The notes: generated by a model not told the origin, from the sequence alone. A stretch of DNA of 64,000 bases from an uncultured Flavobacteriaceae bacterium (GCA_947498845.1 CANMLX010000014.1:1-64000), one strand, 5' to 3'. Numbered from the stretch's first letter, positions 1 to 9,061 are shown. Program-made: numbers and translations.

Positions 1-84
1 TTAGCAATTAGCAATTAGCAATTAGCAATTAGCAATTAGCAATTAGCAATTAGCAATTAGCAATTAGCAATTAGCAATTAGCAA
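1..84. repeat. Heptanucleotide tandem array (TTAGCAA)12
   Basis: Twelve perfect copies of the 7-bp unit TTAGCAA start at the first base of the window, so the array may continue to the left. It is intergenic as far as can be seen. Other 7-bp arrays with different units occur at 263-303, 60793-60867 and 60934-60975. The lack of any degenerate copy suggests recent expansion by slippage. Confidence 0.97.
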
Positions 85-411
<327 letters not shown>

Positions 412-1479
412 TTAATCCATATCAAATCTAAGCCCCAAGGATATATTATGCTGCTCTGTTATTTGATCTTTAAATATTGGAGACAGATCGTATTTAATAT
501 ATATAGCGACATCGCCTTTTGCAAGGTAACCACTAACGCCATAAATTAAGTTACTATTATTGAAACCGTTTTTTTGTTTGTCTTTAATTTTATCGCCATC
601 CATTGTGTACTTTAACTTTTGTCGTGCACTTACATTAAGTCCTGCATAACCACCAACACCAAACTTAAATCGGTTTCTTGTTGAATATCTAAAATATGTT
701 TTATGCTCTGTTTTTTTTGAAGCACCAAACTCAAAATGAATGGGAACTACCAAATTAGTCATAGTAAACTTAGATTTTTTTAAGTTTTCAGGAAATGTTT
801 CTAATAGCGTTTGATTATTGCTTTGTACAAAATACATGTTATCTTCTGGTTTCAAACTGTTTATTTGTAATGACAAACCATATTTTAATCTAACAAAATT
901 AGTATTCTCAAATACGCGATATTTCCATGCCCAACCTAATTCTAGAAAATGAGATCCTAAAAATTTATATGGAGAATCATCTAAACTTTCTCCTTCAACA
1001 ATGGCATTATTTAATCCAAAAGCCAATACAAAATCATTTGTAGTGCGCCTATCGTATTTTTTCTTTTTTTTCTCTTTATCCTTAATTTTAATATTAATCC
1101 AAGTTCCCTCATTATCTTCATCGTTTCCTTTTTCATTAGTATCTATTTCATAACCTTCTTCATTTCTTTCTAAAAGCGCAATTTTATTATTAAGGATTGC
1201 CGTTCTATTCTCAATGTTTAGAGCCCTTTTTTTTGCTACTTCCATCTTAAGCTTTTTAGCCTCTTCATTAGTAATTTCTCCACGTTCTAATCGTTTATTA
1301 ATAGCTTCCACTTCGGCTTTTAAATAGGCTTTTTCCTGAGCCGTAATTTGGGCTCGGGTTTCTTTTAAAAGATCGATTTTATTTTGATTAATTGTTTTTG
1401 GAATGCTGTCCTGTGCAGTGATTAATTGCACAATTAAGCTAAATAGTAGCACTATAGCGCTTCTAATAATTGTTTGCAT
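412..1479 (-). CDS. Predicted outer-membrane beta-barrel protein with coiled-coil stalk
   Basis: This 355-residue protein has a clear signal peptide (about 22 residues, ending LITAQ). A charged, heptad-patterned helix follows at residues 35-105, then a lysine-rich stretch (KDKEKKKKKYDRR, near 135). The C-terminal 200 residues alternate polar and hydrophobic residues and contain repeated glycine/aromatic strands, ending in LGLRFDMD as outer-membrane barrels often do. It is the last gene of a minus-strand group with an ECF sigma factor and an anti-sigma protein. In Bacteroidetes such barrels often accompany sigma/anti-sigma pairs, but the substrate or signal is unknown. The barrel call rests on pattern only; no named family was recognised. 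Confidence 0.75.
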   Translation of the reverse strand: MQTIIRSAIVLLFSLIVQLITAQDSIPKTINQNKIDLLKETRAQITAQEKAYLKAEVEAINKRLERGEITNEEAKKLKMEVAKKRALNIENRTAILNNKIALLERNEEGYEIDTNEKGNDEDNEGTWINIKIKDKEKKKKKYDRRTTNDFVLAFGLNNAIVEGESLDDSPYKFLGSHFLELGWAWKYRVFENTNFVRLKYGLSLQINSLKPEDNMYFVQSNNQTLLETFPENLKKSKFTMTNLVVPIHFEFGASKKTEHKTYFRYSTRNRFKFGVGGYAGLNVSARQKLKYTMDGDKIKDKQKNGFNNSNLIYGVSGYLAKGDVAIYIKYDLSPIFKDQITEQHNISLGLRFDMD

Positions 1480-1550
1480 AAATGTTCGTTTTTTGATTAA
1501 TGAATTTTTGATTATTTGATTGAAATGATTGATGACTATTACTTCTTAAA

Positions 1551-2306
1551 TTAATCGTTACGATGTGCTATAGCTGTTTTTACTGTACCATAACTTTCCT
1601 TTAATTTTTTAAATACTTTATCCCTAAACGATTTGTCTAACGCGTACTCTACATCTTCTAATAATAAAGTTGCATCTACTAATACTTTATCTTGATCCTT
1701 TAAACGCTCTATAAGAATTTCTTTTTGTGCCTGTTTTAACAATGCGTCTATGTTTTCGTCTAAGTGTTCTACATTATTATTTTTTAACGTATTAATAGCA
1801 CTGGCAACTTCTTGTATTTTTTGACTTTCAAAATCTAATTCGGGTACTTTTTTAGCTTGAAGAATTACTTGTGTATCCTTTAATACCTCTACATCTTTCT
1901 TGGTGACTATAGCATCATAAGTTTTCTCGGTGAATTTTTCCTTGGATACTTTTTCTTTATTTAACTTACCTTCTAAAAGTCCATTATTATCTTTTTCAAC
2001 TATAACGTCTATTGGATCACCCGTGTTTTTAGGCAAAACAGTTTCTTTGGTCTCATTCTCTACGTCTACTACCTGTTGACTTTTAGTGATATTTTTACTG
2101 GTATTTATAACGAATTGAGAACCTACAAAGAGAATCCCAATAACACTCGCAGCAACTGCCACCCAAAATAGCGATGTTCTTATTCCTTTTTTTGATTGAT
2201 TTTTATCTAAACGTTTAGACAACTCACCCCATGCTCTTTTAGAGGGTGTTATAGTACGTTTATCTAGCTTCTCTTTAATATCCTCCTCAAAATTAATTGG
2301 TGCCAT
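1551..2306 (-). CDS. Putative anti-sigma factor, single-pass membrane protein
   Basis: This 251-residue protein has an N-terminal cytoplasmic part of about 45 residues containing ITPSKRAWGELSKRL, one membrane segment at about residues 46-68 (LFWVAVAASVIGILFVGSQF), and a long charged, mostly helical periplasmic part. Its start lies inside the upstream ECF sigma gene, with a 14-bp overlap, so translation is probably coupled. Topology and position fit a membrane anti-sigma factor that holds the sigma factor encoded next to it. No zinc-binding anti-sigma motif (HxxxCxxC) is present, so it would belong to the zinc-free type common in this phylum. The family call is by context. Confidence 0.7.
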   Translation of the reverse strand: MAPINFEEDIKEKLDKRTITPSKRAWGELSKRLDKNQSKKGIRTSLFWVAVAASVIGILFVGSQFVINTSKNITKSQQVVDVENETKETVLPKNTGDPIDVIVEKDNNGLLEGKLNKEKVSKEKFTEKTYDAIVTKKDVEVLKDTQVILQAKKVPELDFESQKIQEVASAINTLKNNNVEHLDENIDALLKQAQKEILIERLKDQDKVLVDATLLLEDVEYALDKSFRDKVFKKLKESYGTVKTAIAHRND

Positions 2307-2856
2307 AACTAGTTGTGTTTAATGTTTTAATTTGTTCCTGAAGCATTTTTCGTGCTTTAAATAATTGCGATTTAGAAGTGCCCTCAGAGATATTTAAAAG
2401 TGTCGCTATTTCATAGTGTTTGTACCCTTCAATAGCATACATGTTAAATACCATTTTATAACCTTCGGGCAATCTATCAATAAGCTGTTGTATTTCCTCT
2501 AAATCAATACTTGTCTTAATATTATTGGTATAATTATTTTTTTCAATAATCTCATCTACTGGAAATTCAATATGCTTTTGAGCTCTCAACAGAGAAATCG
2601 ATTCCCTTACCATAATACGGCGTATCCAACCTTCAAAACTCCCCGTTTTTTTATAATGTTTTAGATTAGAAAATACTTTAAAAAAACCATTAAGCATTGC
2701 TTCTTCTGCCTGTTGCAAATCTTTTATGTAGTACCTGCATACACTTAACATTTTTGGTGCATGTGTATCAAATAATATCTGCTGTGCTTCTCGACTATTT
2801 TTAATAGCCTTTTTTATAAGCAAAGATTCATTTTTATGTAATTGAATAACTTTCAA
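2293..2856 (-). CDS. RNA polymerase ECF-type sigma-70 factor
   Basis: This 187-residue protein has region 2 at about residues 20-90 (FKVFSNLKHYKKTGSFEGWIRRIMV) and region 4 at about 125-175, with a helix-turn-helix (YKHYEIATLLNISEGTSKSQ) and the closing basic helix KARKMLQEQI. It would direct RNA polymerase to a small regulon. The start is a TTG codon at 2856; no in-frame ATG fits, and MKVIQLHKNE is the usual beginning of this flavobacterial group. The 3' end overlaps the anti-sigma gene by 14 bp. A long run TATCTTTTTTTG directly precedes the start and resembles a -7 box with an expanded T tract. Confidence 0.9.
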   Translation of the reverse strand: MKVIQLHKNESLLIKKAIKNSREAQQILFDTHAPKMLSVCRYYIKDLQQAEEAMLNGFFKVFSNLKHYKKTGSFEGWIRRIMVRESISLLRAQKHIEFPVDEIIEKNNYTNNIKTSIDLEEIQQLIDRLPEGYKMVFNMYAIEGYKHYEIATLLNISEGTSKSQLFKARKMLQEQIKTLNTTSYGTN

Positions 2857-2995
2857 AAAAAGATATGTTTTCGGCTTCTATTAATAAAGACGTAAAATGT
2901 ATTAAAAAGGTTGTCTGGGTCTAAAATATTTTTTTTCAATACTTCTAATTTATTGAAATTCATTGGTTTTAAAAGCCTTTTTAAACGTATTGAAA

Positions 2996-3013
2996 CTAAA
3001 TTTATTAATTTAG
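2996..3013. promoter_or_regulatory. Small palindrome between sigma gene and GH117 gene
   Basis: Arms CTAAATT and AATTTAG are separated by 4 bp, about 83 bp upstream of the GH117 start and 140 bp upstream of the divergent sigma gene. It could be an operator, but the AT-rich sequence makes chance a real possibility. Confidence 0.25.
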
Positions 3014-3095
3014 CATACCAATAAATTGCATAATTACTTCTACTTACGGGTAATACAAACAAAATAAAATGCTGCGAATTTTTAATATTAACATC

Positions 3096-4505
3096 ATGAA
3101 AACATTACATCTACTTTTTCTTTTTATTTTCTTAACACATTTATCCTACTCCCAAAAAAGTAGTGCTACATTACGTTTAGAACAGCATGCTCTTAATAAT
3201 AATTGTGATGTTACCATACCTAATAACCCTGATTGGAACATAGCCTTTGAAAGATCTAACCTTACAGGTGATTTAGCGCCAAATGTTACTTACATCCGTA
3301 GAGACCCTAGCTCTGTCTTAAAAGTAGATGGAAAATACTATGTTTGGTACTCTTACAGCCTAACAAATGGTGCAGGTAAAATTGCGCCTTGGGATTTAAA
3401 CGATTTGTATTATGCTTCTTCTAGTGATGGACACAATTGGGAAGAACATGGATTAGCTATAGGTAGGGGCCCTGTTGGTTCTTTTGATCATCGTTCTGTT
3501 TTTACAACTGAAGTATTTTTCCACAATAACACTTTTTATTTAATTTATCAGGCTGCTGCTGACACAGAAGGTATTTTTGGAAGGAATACCATTGGCATGG
3601 CTCATGCGAGTTCGCCTCATGGTCCCTGGACAAAATTAACTAGTCCTGTTTTAAGCCCTACCGTTTCTACTAGCCCTGCTTTTGATAAAAATGCAGTACA
3701 CGATCCATGCTTAATTTACTTTAAAAATAAATTCTACCTCTACTACAAAGGAGAAGGGGATGAAACCAATGTTTGTGGTCTAGGCATTTGGAATTTAGAC
3801 AAACAAGTAAAGTGGGGGGTTGCTGTTTCTGATAGTCCAACAGGTCCATTTGTAAAATCTGAATACAATCCTATTACCAATACAGGACACGAAGTGTGTG
3901 TATGGAAATCTGGAGAAGGTATAGCCATTATGCTACATCAGGACGGCCCTGAGTTTGGTACCATTCAATATGCTGCAGATGGTATAAATTTTGAAATCAT
4001 GGGTAAAGTTGAAGATTTTGTTCGTACAGCGCCTTATTCAACTTCAGATTATCCTGAAGCCGCAGGTGTTTATCGCCCTGTTAATGATGAAACATCTCCT
4101 GTTTCTGGTGTATCTTGGGGGCTTTGCCATGTGTTAGGCTCATCAACTTGGATGTATTTAAAACGCTTTGAAAGTGAGGATAAAACACTAATAGTTGATG
4201 ATGCCAATAATAATGGTATTGAACTTGGTGGCCTTTCTATTAAAGACGCTAATGCTTCTAATAAATTACACATTTATCCCAATCCAGCAACAGATATAAT
4301 AAACGTTACTATAAAAAAATCGGGAGATTACACTTATGAGATCAGGTCCTTGACTGGACAAATTATAAAAAAGGGGAACTATAACTCCAATATAAAAGGG
4401 ATAAACACCTCCTCATTAAACGAAGGGTTTTATATTTTAATATTAAAGCATACAGAAAGCAAAAATACTTACCAAAACATCTTTATTAAATCAATCGTGA
4501 AATAA
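3096..4505 (+). CDS. GH117-like alpha-1,3-anhydrogalactosidase family protein with type IX sorting domain
   Basis: The protein is secreted: signal peptide MKTLHLLFLFIFLTHLSYSQ. I chose the second Met (3096) over the upstream ATG at 3069, because the extra nine residues would precede the signal peptide. Residues 45-360 form a five-bladed-propeller glycosidase of family GH117, shown by RRDPSSV, VHDPCLIYFKNKFYLYYKG, SEYNPITNTGHE and TIQYAADGINFEIM. Numbered from the 3069 start, D79, D212 and H274 occupy the places of the catalytic Asp, Asp and His known in this family. GH117 enzymes remove 3,6-anhydro-L-galactose from agar oligosaccharides, though some clades have unknown substrates. The last 75 residues (LHIYPNPATD...GFYILILK) are a type IX secretion sorting domain. 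No other agarolytic gene lies adjacent. Confidence 0.88.
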   Translation: MKTLHLLFLFIFLTHLSYSQKSSATLRLEQHALNNNCDVTIPNNPDWNIAFERSNLTGDLAPNVTYIRRDPSSVLKVDGKYYVWYSYSLTNGAGKIAPWDLNDLYYASSSDGHNWEEHGLAIGRGPVGSFDHRSVFTTEVFFHNNTFYLIYQAAADTEGIFGRNTIGMAHASSPHGPWTKLTSPVLSPTVSTSPAFDKNAVHDPCLIYFKNKFYLYYKGEGDETNVCGLGIWNLDKQVKWGVAVSDSPTGPFVKSEYNPITNTGHEVCVWKSGEGIAIMLHQDGPEFGTIQYAADGINFEIMGKVEDFVRTAPYSTSDYPEAAGVYRPVNDETSPVSGVSWGLCHVLGSSTWMYLKRFESEDKTLIVDDANNNGIELGGLSIKDANASNKLHIYPNPATDIINVTIKKSGDYTYEIRSLTGQIIKKGNYNSNIKGINTSSLNEGFYILILKHTESKNTYQNIFIKSIVK

Positions 4506-4516
4506 GCAAGTCTGTT

Positions 4517-4714
4517 TTGAGCAACAAAAAACCATTAATTGACCTACTAACAAATCGGTTAAAAGAAGTTTTAACAGAAGGGCAATGGGTAACTGGAACT
4601 AATTAGCTCAAATTATTAACTTAAATTGGACAAAATCTATTAATACATTAAATTCAATTGCAAATTTAAACTATCATGTTAGTTACTATATCGCAGGTGT
4701 AACCAATATACTTG
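4517..4714 (+). pseudogene. Remnant of a DinB-superfamily protein (N-terminal half, frameshifted)
   Basis: One frame from a TTG at 4517 reads SNKKPLIDLLTNRLKEVL then TEGQWVTGTN and hits a stop at 4604. A second frame from 4618 continues LNWTKSINTLNSIANLNYHV then SYYIAGVTNIL. Joined, the two pieces resemble the first half of DinB-like (DUF1572-type) proteins, which start with RLKEVxLxGxWVANTN and later have INYYIAGVLNVL. An indel separates the frames, and the C-terminal half is absent before the convergent mpl gene. It is a decayed gene, recognised from family memory. Confidence 0.65.
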
Positions 4715-4738
4715 GGCAAGTTATCATTATAAATAAAC

Positions 4739-6094
4739 TTAACTCACCAACCCCTTAACTGCATCAAAATCCAAACCACCATAGTTACCAGAACTCATTA
4801 ATAACAAGGCTTTATTATCTAAATTTTGAGAGAATAAAAAACTTTTAAAATCGTCTGGATTGGTATAGATGATTAAATCATCACGTAGAAACGCTTCTGC
4901 GATTTGTTCGTGCGTTACTTTTTCTAGCTTTTTAATTTCTACAGCATGAGGCGAATAAAACACTATAGCAACATCTGCGGCATCTAAAGCACCTTTATAT
5001 TCTCTTAAAAATTCTGAGTTTAGACTGCTATAAGTATGTAACTCTAAGCAAGCGATTAGCTTTCTATTTTTATATTGCTCTTTAACGGCTTTAGTTGTGG
5101 CCTCCACCTTACTTGGTGAGTGTGCAAAATCCTTATAAATAACACTTGTGTTAGATTCTGCTATTTTTTCTAAGCGTTTACTGGCGCCTTTAAATGTGGC
5201 AATAGCTTCGTAAAAATCATCTTCGTCTATACCCATATGCTGACAAATCCATTTAGCGCCTGCTAGATTATTTAAGTTATGCTTTCCAAAAACTTCAATA
5301 GGTAAATCACCTTCTGGAGTTTCTAGAAGTGTTTGTCCGTTTTCTACAGTATAAGTTGGTGTTTGATATGGAATTTTTCTAATGGGGTTTTCACTGGTTT
5401 CTACAACTCGTTTTACCTCTGGATCTTCCTCATTATAATTAATATTACCGCCATTAACTATAGAATCTACAAAAATGCTAAACTGCGCTACATAATTCTC
5501 ATAGGTTGGAAATACGTTAATATGATCCCATGCTATACCACTTAACAATGCTATATTAGGTTTGTATAAATGAAATTTGGGGCGTCTATCTATAGGGGAA
5601 CTTAAATACTCATCGCCTTCTAAGACTATAAAATCGTTATCCTCGGTAAGTTTTACCATGACATCAAAACCTTCCAGTTGTGCCCCCACCATATAATCTA
5701 CATCTCTATCGTGGTAATGCATAACATGTAAAATCATTGAGGTAATGGTGGTTTTACCGTGACTCCCTCCAATAACTACACGAGTTTTATCTTTGGATTG
5801 CTCGTACAAAAACTCGGGATAGCTATAAATTTTAAGTCCTAATTCCTGTGCTTTTAGTAGCTCAGGATTATCGGCTTTAGCATGCATACCTAATACTATT
5901 GCATCCAGATCTTTGGTGATCTTTTCTGGATACCAACCAAAAGTTTCTGGCAATAATCCTTTAGCTTCTAATCTGGATTTAGAGGGATCGAAAATAGTAT
6001 CGTCACTCCCAGTTACGTTGTATCCTTTGTTATGTAATGCTAATGCCAAATTGTGCATTGCTGCGCCTCCTATAGCTATAAAATGTACTTTCAT
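4739..6094 (-). CDS. mpl: UDP-N-acetylmuramate:L-alanyl-gamma-D-glutamyl-meso-diaminopimelate ligase
   Basis: This cytosolic Mur-ligase-fold enzyme reattaches recovered murein tripeptide to UDP-MurNAc in peptidoglycan recycling. Length is 451 residues, normal for Mpl. The N-terminal Rossmann domain begins MKVHFIAIGGAAM (the usual GIGG loop appears as IGG), the central domain has the ATP loop GGSHGKTTITS at about residues 107-117, and ALLSGIAWDHINVFPTYENY and FGKHNLNNLAGA mark the central and C-terminal parts. KDFAHSP (about 322) is typical of Mpl rather than MurC. It is transcribed alone, convergent with the DinB remnant. MurC is the only close alternative. Confidence 0.92.
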   Translation of the reverse strand: MKVHFIAIGGAAMHNLALALHNKGYNVTGSDDTIFDPSKSRLEAKGLLPETFGWYPEKITKDLDAIVLGMHAKADNPELLKAQELGLKIYSYPEFLYEQSKDKTRVVIGGSHGKTTITSMILHVMHYHDRDVDYMVGAQLEGFDVMVKLTEDNDFIVLEGDEYLSSPIDRRPKFHLYKPNIALLSGIAWDHINVFPTYENYVAQFSIFVDSIVNGGNINYNEEDPEVKRVVETSENPIRKIPYQTPTYTVENGQTLLETPEGDLPIEVFGKHNLNNLAGAKWICQHMGIDEDDFYEAIATFKGASKRLEKIAESNTSVIYKDFAHSPSKVEATTKAVKEQYKNRKLIACLELHTYSSLNSEFLREYKGALDAADVAIVFYSPHAVEIKKLEKVTHEQIAEAFLRDDLIIYTNPDDFKSFLFSQNLDNKALLLMSSGNYGGLDFDAVKGLVS

Positions 6095-6406
6095 AACAAC
6101 AAATATCTGTTTATATGTTTAAAGTTCAAAATCTAATGTTTATGCGATGGTTTAATTGTTGAAACGTGTATTCGTTTAATGTTTAAAGTATATTGGTGGT
6201 TTAAAATTTAACTTCACAAGAGGGACAATACTCAATAACGATTAATGTAAACTTCTGTTCTTAATGAAAGTCAACAACTTTCAGCTAGACACAAGGCGTT
6301 AAACTTTTAGAATTTTTAAATTATCGGTTAAAATAGTAAAATTTGTGACACCTACTTTGCAATTACACGACTAACTTTTGGTGCCGTACTAACAATAGCA
6401 TTGCAA
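6095..6406. other. Intergenic region upstream of mpl, no gene seen
   Basis: No ORF with recognisable content. A repeated TTGCAATTA word occurs twice near 6358-6409, flanking a GTGCCGTAC core, and may belong to a small unit at the end of the decayed monooxygenase gene. Confidence 0.4.
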
Positions 6407-6690
6407 TTAGTATATTGCTTCGTTATTATTTTTCAAATCGTAATCTCTTTCTACTTTTGCTATTCTTGTTTTAAAACTGCGATACCATTCATTTCGTCCT
6501 TTTTCTCTTACCTTAGAATACGCTCCGTTTTCTTTCATTTTTTTATTGGATTCAAATTTCTCCAATATAAAACTGTTATTCCAAGTTTTTTTCTTGCACT
6601 TTCAACTCCGAGAAATCCATCTTATTCTTTTGCTAAACCAACCATTTTATCACCTATTTATGAATAGCCATTAGAAATTAAAACAATTAT
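6407..6690 (-). pseudogene. Decayed antibiotic-biosynthesis-monooxygenase (ABM) family gene
   Basis: Read on the minus strand, one frame gives NGYS-stop-IGDKMVGLAKE-stop-DGFLGVESARKKLGITVLYW then RNLNPIK. A +1 shift then gives MKENGAYSKVREKGRNEWYR followed by SFKTRIAKVERDYDL and a stop at 6407-6409. Put together this follows the ABM-family pattern DGFLGxESARxxxGIxVSYW...W(K)xNxxHxxxxxxGRxxWY...xRIxxVERDY. Two in-frame stops and one frameshift make it non-functional. The plus-strand ORF over the same bases is only its shadow. Confidence 0.75.
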
Positions 6691-6849
6691 GTTTATGGTA
6701 AAAATATCATATCCAATTATCCTTTTCTTTTAGTTTACTCAATTAGCTATGCTTGTCTAATATTTAGTTATTTGATGACAACCATCAATAAATTGACTAT
6801 GGAGGGGCATACATTTTTTTTTAATCGTTATTTTAGAGAGCCTTGAGAG
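6691..6849. other. Short gap, no gene seen
   Basis: AT-rich sequence between the decayed monooxygenase and the next minus-strand gene. The missing N-terminal codons of the monooxygenase would fall here but could not be followed reliably. Confidence 0.3.
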
Positions 6850-7734
6850 TTAAAATACAGGTCTTGATAGTTCAGAATTCAAATTAAAATTATTTTCGAG
6901 TTGGTATGTATATATTCTTGCATTTTCTGAAAGTATAAATATTTTTTTTCCATTTGGATGTGCTATAATATTAGTAGGCATTGACTCAAGATGACTTAGA
7001 TCCAATTGTTTATAATCATATTTAAGTTCAGGATAGTTTCCATCAGTTACCATCTTAAATTGATAAGCAGAATTGGTTGTAACTTCTGTAGTGTAATAAA
7101 TACCTTGAGTCGCCTTTGATAAAGAAGCATGCCCAAGCCCATTTATACTTCTAGAGATAAATGATAAACCAAGGTATTTTGCTGTTCTAATATTGTAAGG
7201 TAATTCAAGATGATAATAAAAAAATTGCGTAGCTACTAGACCAACGACCTGCATATATTGTCCCGTTTCATCAAAACTTAGTCCTGCAGGAAAAGAACAT
7301 TTGCATTCCACAAAGACATCTCCATTATCTAGGGTAGTTAAGTCAAAAGGCTTAGACATCGTAAACTGTTGTATATAGCCATTTCTATAATTATTTTTAT
7401 TAGAACTCGATACTCCTTTTCTTGTTAAAAATAATTTTCTACCGTCTCTACTGTAATTAATTGAAACGGCTATTTCATTGTCTTGGATTTTAGAAGACTT
7501 AATACTTTTATAATCTATGGAATTAAAATTCCAAGCGGTTTTTAGTTTCAGTTGAAATATTTTATAATCATTACTTAGAACAATTACTGTTTTACCATCT
7601 TTACTTATATCGAATGAATTTGCTGAATCCATTAAACTACTAAGATCCTCATACTTAGGCGACTTTAAAACAAAGTATACTATTAATGCCATTAAAATAC
7701 TTAGAGATACTATAAATACAGAATATTTTTTCAT
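6850..7734 (-). CDS. Membrane-anchored beta-propeller-like protein of unknown function
   Basis: I do not recognise a named family. The 294-residue product starts with a lysine and one hydrophobic helix (residues 4-23, VFIVSLSILMALIVYFVL), so it is probably anchored to the inner membrane with the rest outside. The rest has repeated units of the WD40/YncE propeller style: SFDISKDGKTVIVLS, VSINYSRDGRKLFLTR, AGLSFDETGQYMQVVG, NIIAHPNGKKIFILS. These carry the D/N-G turn that separates strands. Four or five blades would fit. It stands in a run of orphan minus-strand genes separated by large inverted repeats, so it may be accessory DNA. Confidence 0.65.
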   Translation of the reverse strand: MKKYSVFIVSLSILMALIVYFVLKSPKYEDLSSLMDSANSFDISKDGKTVIVLSNDYKIFQLKLKTAWNFNSIDYKSIKSSKIQDNEIAVSINYSRDGRKLFLTRKGVSSSNKNNYRNGYIQQFTMSKPFDLTTLDNGDVFVECKCSFPAGLSFDETGQYMQVVGLVATQFFYYHLELPYNIRTAKYLGLSFISRSINGLGHASLSKATQGIYYTTEVTTNSAYQFKMVTDGNYPELKYDYKQLDLSHLESMPTNIIAHPNGKKIFILSENARIYTYQLENNFNLNSELSRPVF

Positions 7735-7817
7735 TATTTCTTATTGATTTGATGACATATTGTTAAAGGCAAAGTATAGTGTTAGTAACGGGCTTTAATT
7801 TGGTCACCATACATTTT

Positions 7818-7993
7818 AACCCAGATTATGCATTAAAAAATCTATTACGTCAACGATCTACCGCAAATACTACCGTAAACTGTATTTTTTAATTTAACTC
7901 CCGCATGTGCGGGACTATGCTAAAATTAAGAAAACACTAGTATTTATTGTATCTCGCTGCCTCATAACGAAGTTCCAATGCATAATATGGGTT
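7818..7993. repeat. Large imperfect inverted repeat enclosing a small perfect hairpin
   Basis: Left arm AACCCAGATTATGCATT (7818-7834) and the reverse complement of 7977-7993 agree at 16 of 17 positions. The 142-bp interior contains the perfect hairpin CCCGCA-TG-TGCGGG (7900-7913). The word GGTCAC also recurs just outside each arm (7802 and 7999). The whole gap 7735-8077 has no gene. Confidence 0.7.
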
Positions 7994-8077
7994 TAAAGGT
8001 CACATAAATTCTTTGATTATTAATGTTGGTAACATCATATTTACTTTATGATTTCATTATTTCAATTCTTTGTGACG

Positions 8078-8443
8078 TTATTTTTTATTAGGTATTATTT
8101 CTACTCTATCAGATTTTATATTAAAATCAAAAGATAATTCGTGGCAATGTAAGTTATCAAAGTTATTTTTAGATTCTTTTAAGAAGTTTCCTAATTCATG
8201 TGAAGTTCTATATTTAGTTTTAAGCATCTTATTAAATTCATCTAAAGAAACATTTGTTTTTTTATTTACGTTAGATTTTAAAAAATCAGATAATTTTCTT
8301 TGCGAATTGACCTTTCGATTAATAGTAAATATAGTATATCCAAGTACTGTAAAAATTATTATCATTGCTAGAAGTAAATACTTCCCTGAGCCGGGGTAGG
8401 TTCTTACACCTAAGAACAATAAATAAATGAATAAATTTTCCAT
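8078..8443 (-). CDS. Small membrane protein of unknown function
   Basis: This 121-residue protein has a short hydrophobic N-terminus (residues 3-13) and a stronger transmembrane helix at about 21-42 (KYLLLAMIIIFTVLGYTIFTI). A basic, soluble C-terminal tail of 75 residues follows (NRKVNSQRKLSDFLK...DRVEIIPNKK). No family is recognised. It lies between two long non-coding inverted-repeat regions and looks like an orphan gene cassette. Coding status is supported by length and by the sensible membrane topology. Confidence 0.55.
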   Translation of the reverse strand: MENLFIYLLFLGVRTYPGSGKYLLLAMIIIFTVLGYTIFTINRKVNSQRKLSDFLKSNVNKKTNVSLDEFNKMLKTKYRTSHELGNFLKESKNNFDNLHCHELSFDFNIKSDRVEIIPNKK

Positions 8444-8469
8444 TTCGTCAAGCTTGTTGCTAATAGCTT

Positions 8470-8629
8470 GGCTATGATTAGCACGGGCTTAAAAGCAGTA
8501 AACTTTCGATTAAGCACTTAGCCAAAACTTTTATTTTTTTTATCATAAAGCCAAATCAAAAGATTTGGTGAACTTGGTTAAAAGCACTGAGCTTAGGGTT
8601 AAACACCAAAACCCGTATTAATTATAGCC
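8470..8629. repeat. Large imperfect inverted repeat between orphan genes
   Basis: Arm 8470-8490 (GGCTATGATTAGCACGGGCTT) and the reverse complement of 8609-8629 agree at 17 of 21 positions. The interior holds a second palindrome, CCAAATC-AAAA-GATTTGG. Words of the form TTGTTG(C/T)(T/A)AA lie just outside both arms (near 8451 and 8631). Confidence 0.7.
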
Positions 8630-8630
8630 A

Positions 8631-8642
8631 TTGTTGTAAAAC
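8631..8642. repeat. 12-bp inverted repeat flanking the DUF4259 gene
   Basis: TTGTTGTAAAAC at 8631-8642 is perfectly complementary in reverse to GTTTTACAACAA at 9092-9103. The pair brackets the DUF4259 gene closely on both sides (2 bp from its stop, 30 bp from its start). Confidence 0.75.
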
Positions 8643-8644
8643 GT

Positions 8645-9061
8645 TTATTTTAAGCGATTAATTAATTCCTCTAGATTGCTTTTCCATTTAGGATAAAGCT
8701 CTTCATTATCAGACCAAAGTTCGTTTAATTCTGATTTTTCACTTATAACTATTTTCAATGCTTTAATTGCAAGCTCTTTTAAATCATCAAGCTTTAAATC
8801 GGTGTTTAATTCACCGAACATATTAACATTACTTTCATCTTTTGACTCTTCGCTATCTGTTCTATAATTAGTTCCGTTTAAAGAATTATCAAGATAAGCT
8901 GCTGAAACAGTTACCATATGACATTCATCATATTCCAAATAATCAGAATTAATTGCATTTTCAAATGAAGATTTGAAGAATTCTTTTGCATCAGATTTTA
9001 TTTCATCAGTAAAGTCATATGCGGTATCGTCATCAAAAATTCCGTAATCCCAAGCTCCCAT
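8645..9061 (-). CDS. DUF4259 domain protein
   Basis: The 138-residue soluble protein opens with MGAWDYGIFDDDTAYDF, the hallmark of DUF4259 (MGAWGxGxFExDxAxDW). The rest is acidic and helical, ending KSNLEELINRLK. The family is widespread in bacteria, often as isolated accessory genes, and its function is not known. The gene is bracketed by a perfect 12-bp inverted repeat, suggesting it may have moved as a unit. The ATG at 9061 is certain from the conserved N-terminus. Confidence 0.85.
   Translation of the reverse strand: MGAWDYGIFDDDTAYDFTDEIKSDAKEFFKSSFENAINSDYLEYDECHMVTVSAAYLDNSLNGTNYRTDSEESKDESNVNMFGELNTDLKLDDLKELAIKALKIVISEKSELNELWSDNEELYPKWKSNLEELINRLK

Noticed and set aside
2853-3062. 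69-residue minus-strand ORF overlapping the sigma gene start
   Set aside because: No signal, domain or sensible composition; it covers the promoter region of both the sigma and GH117 genes. Treated as a chance frame.
6401-6667. 88-residue hydrophobic plus-strand ORF
   Set aside because: It is the antisense of the decayed monooxygenase gene; its Phe/Ser-rich composition is typical of antisense AT-rich coding DNA.
7735-8644. Classical integron attC sites
   Set aside because: Large hairpins are present, but the paired core sites RYYYAAC and GTTRRRY could not be placed at the ends, and no integrase is in the window. Kept only as cassette-like.
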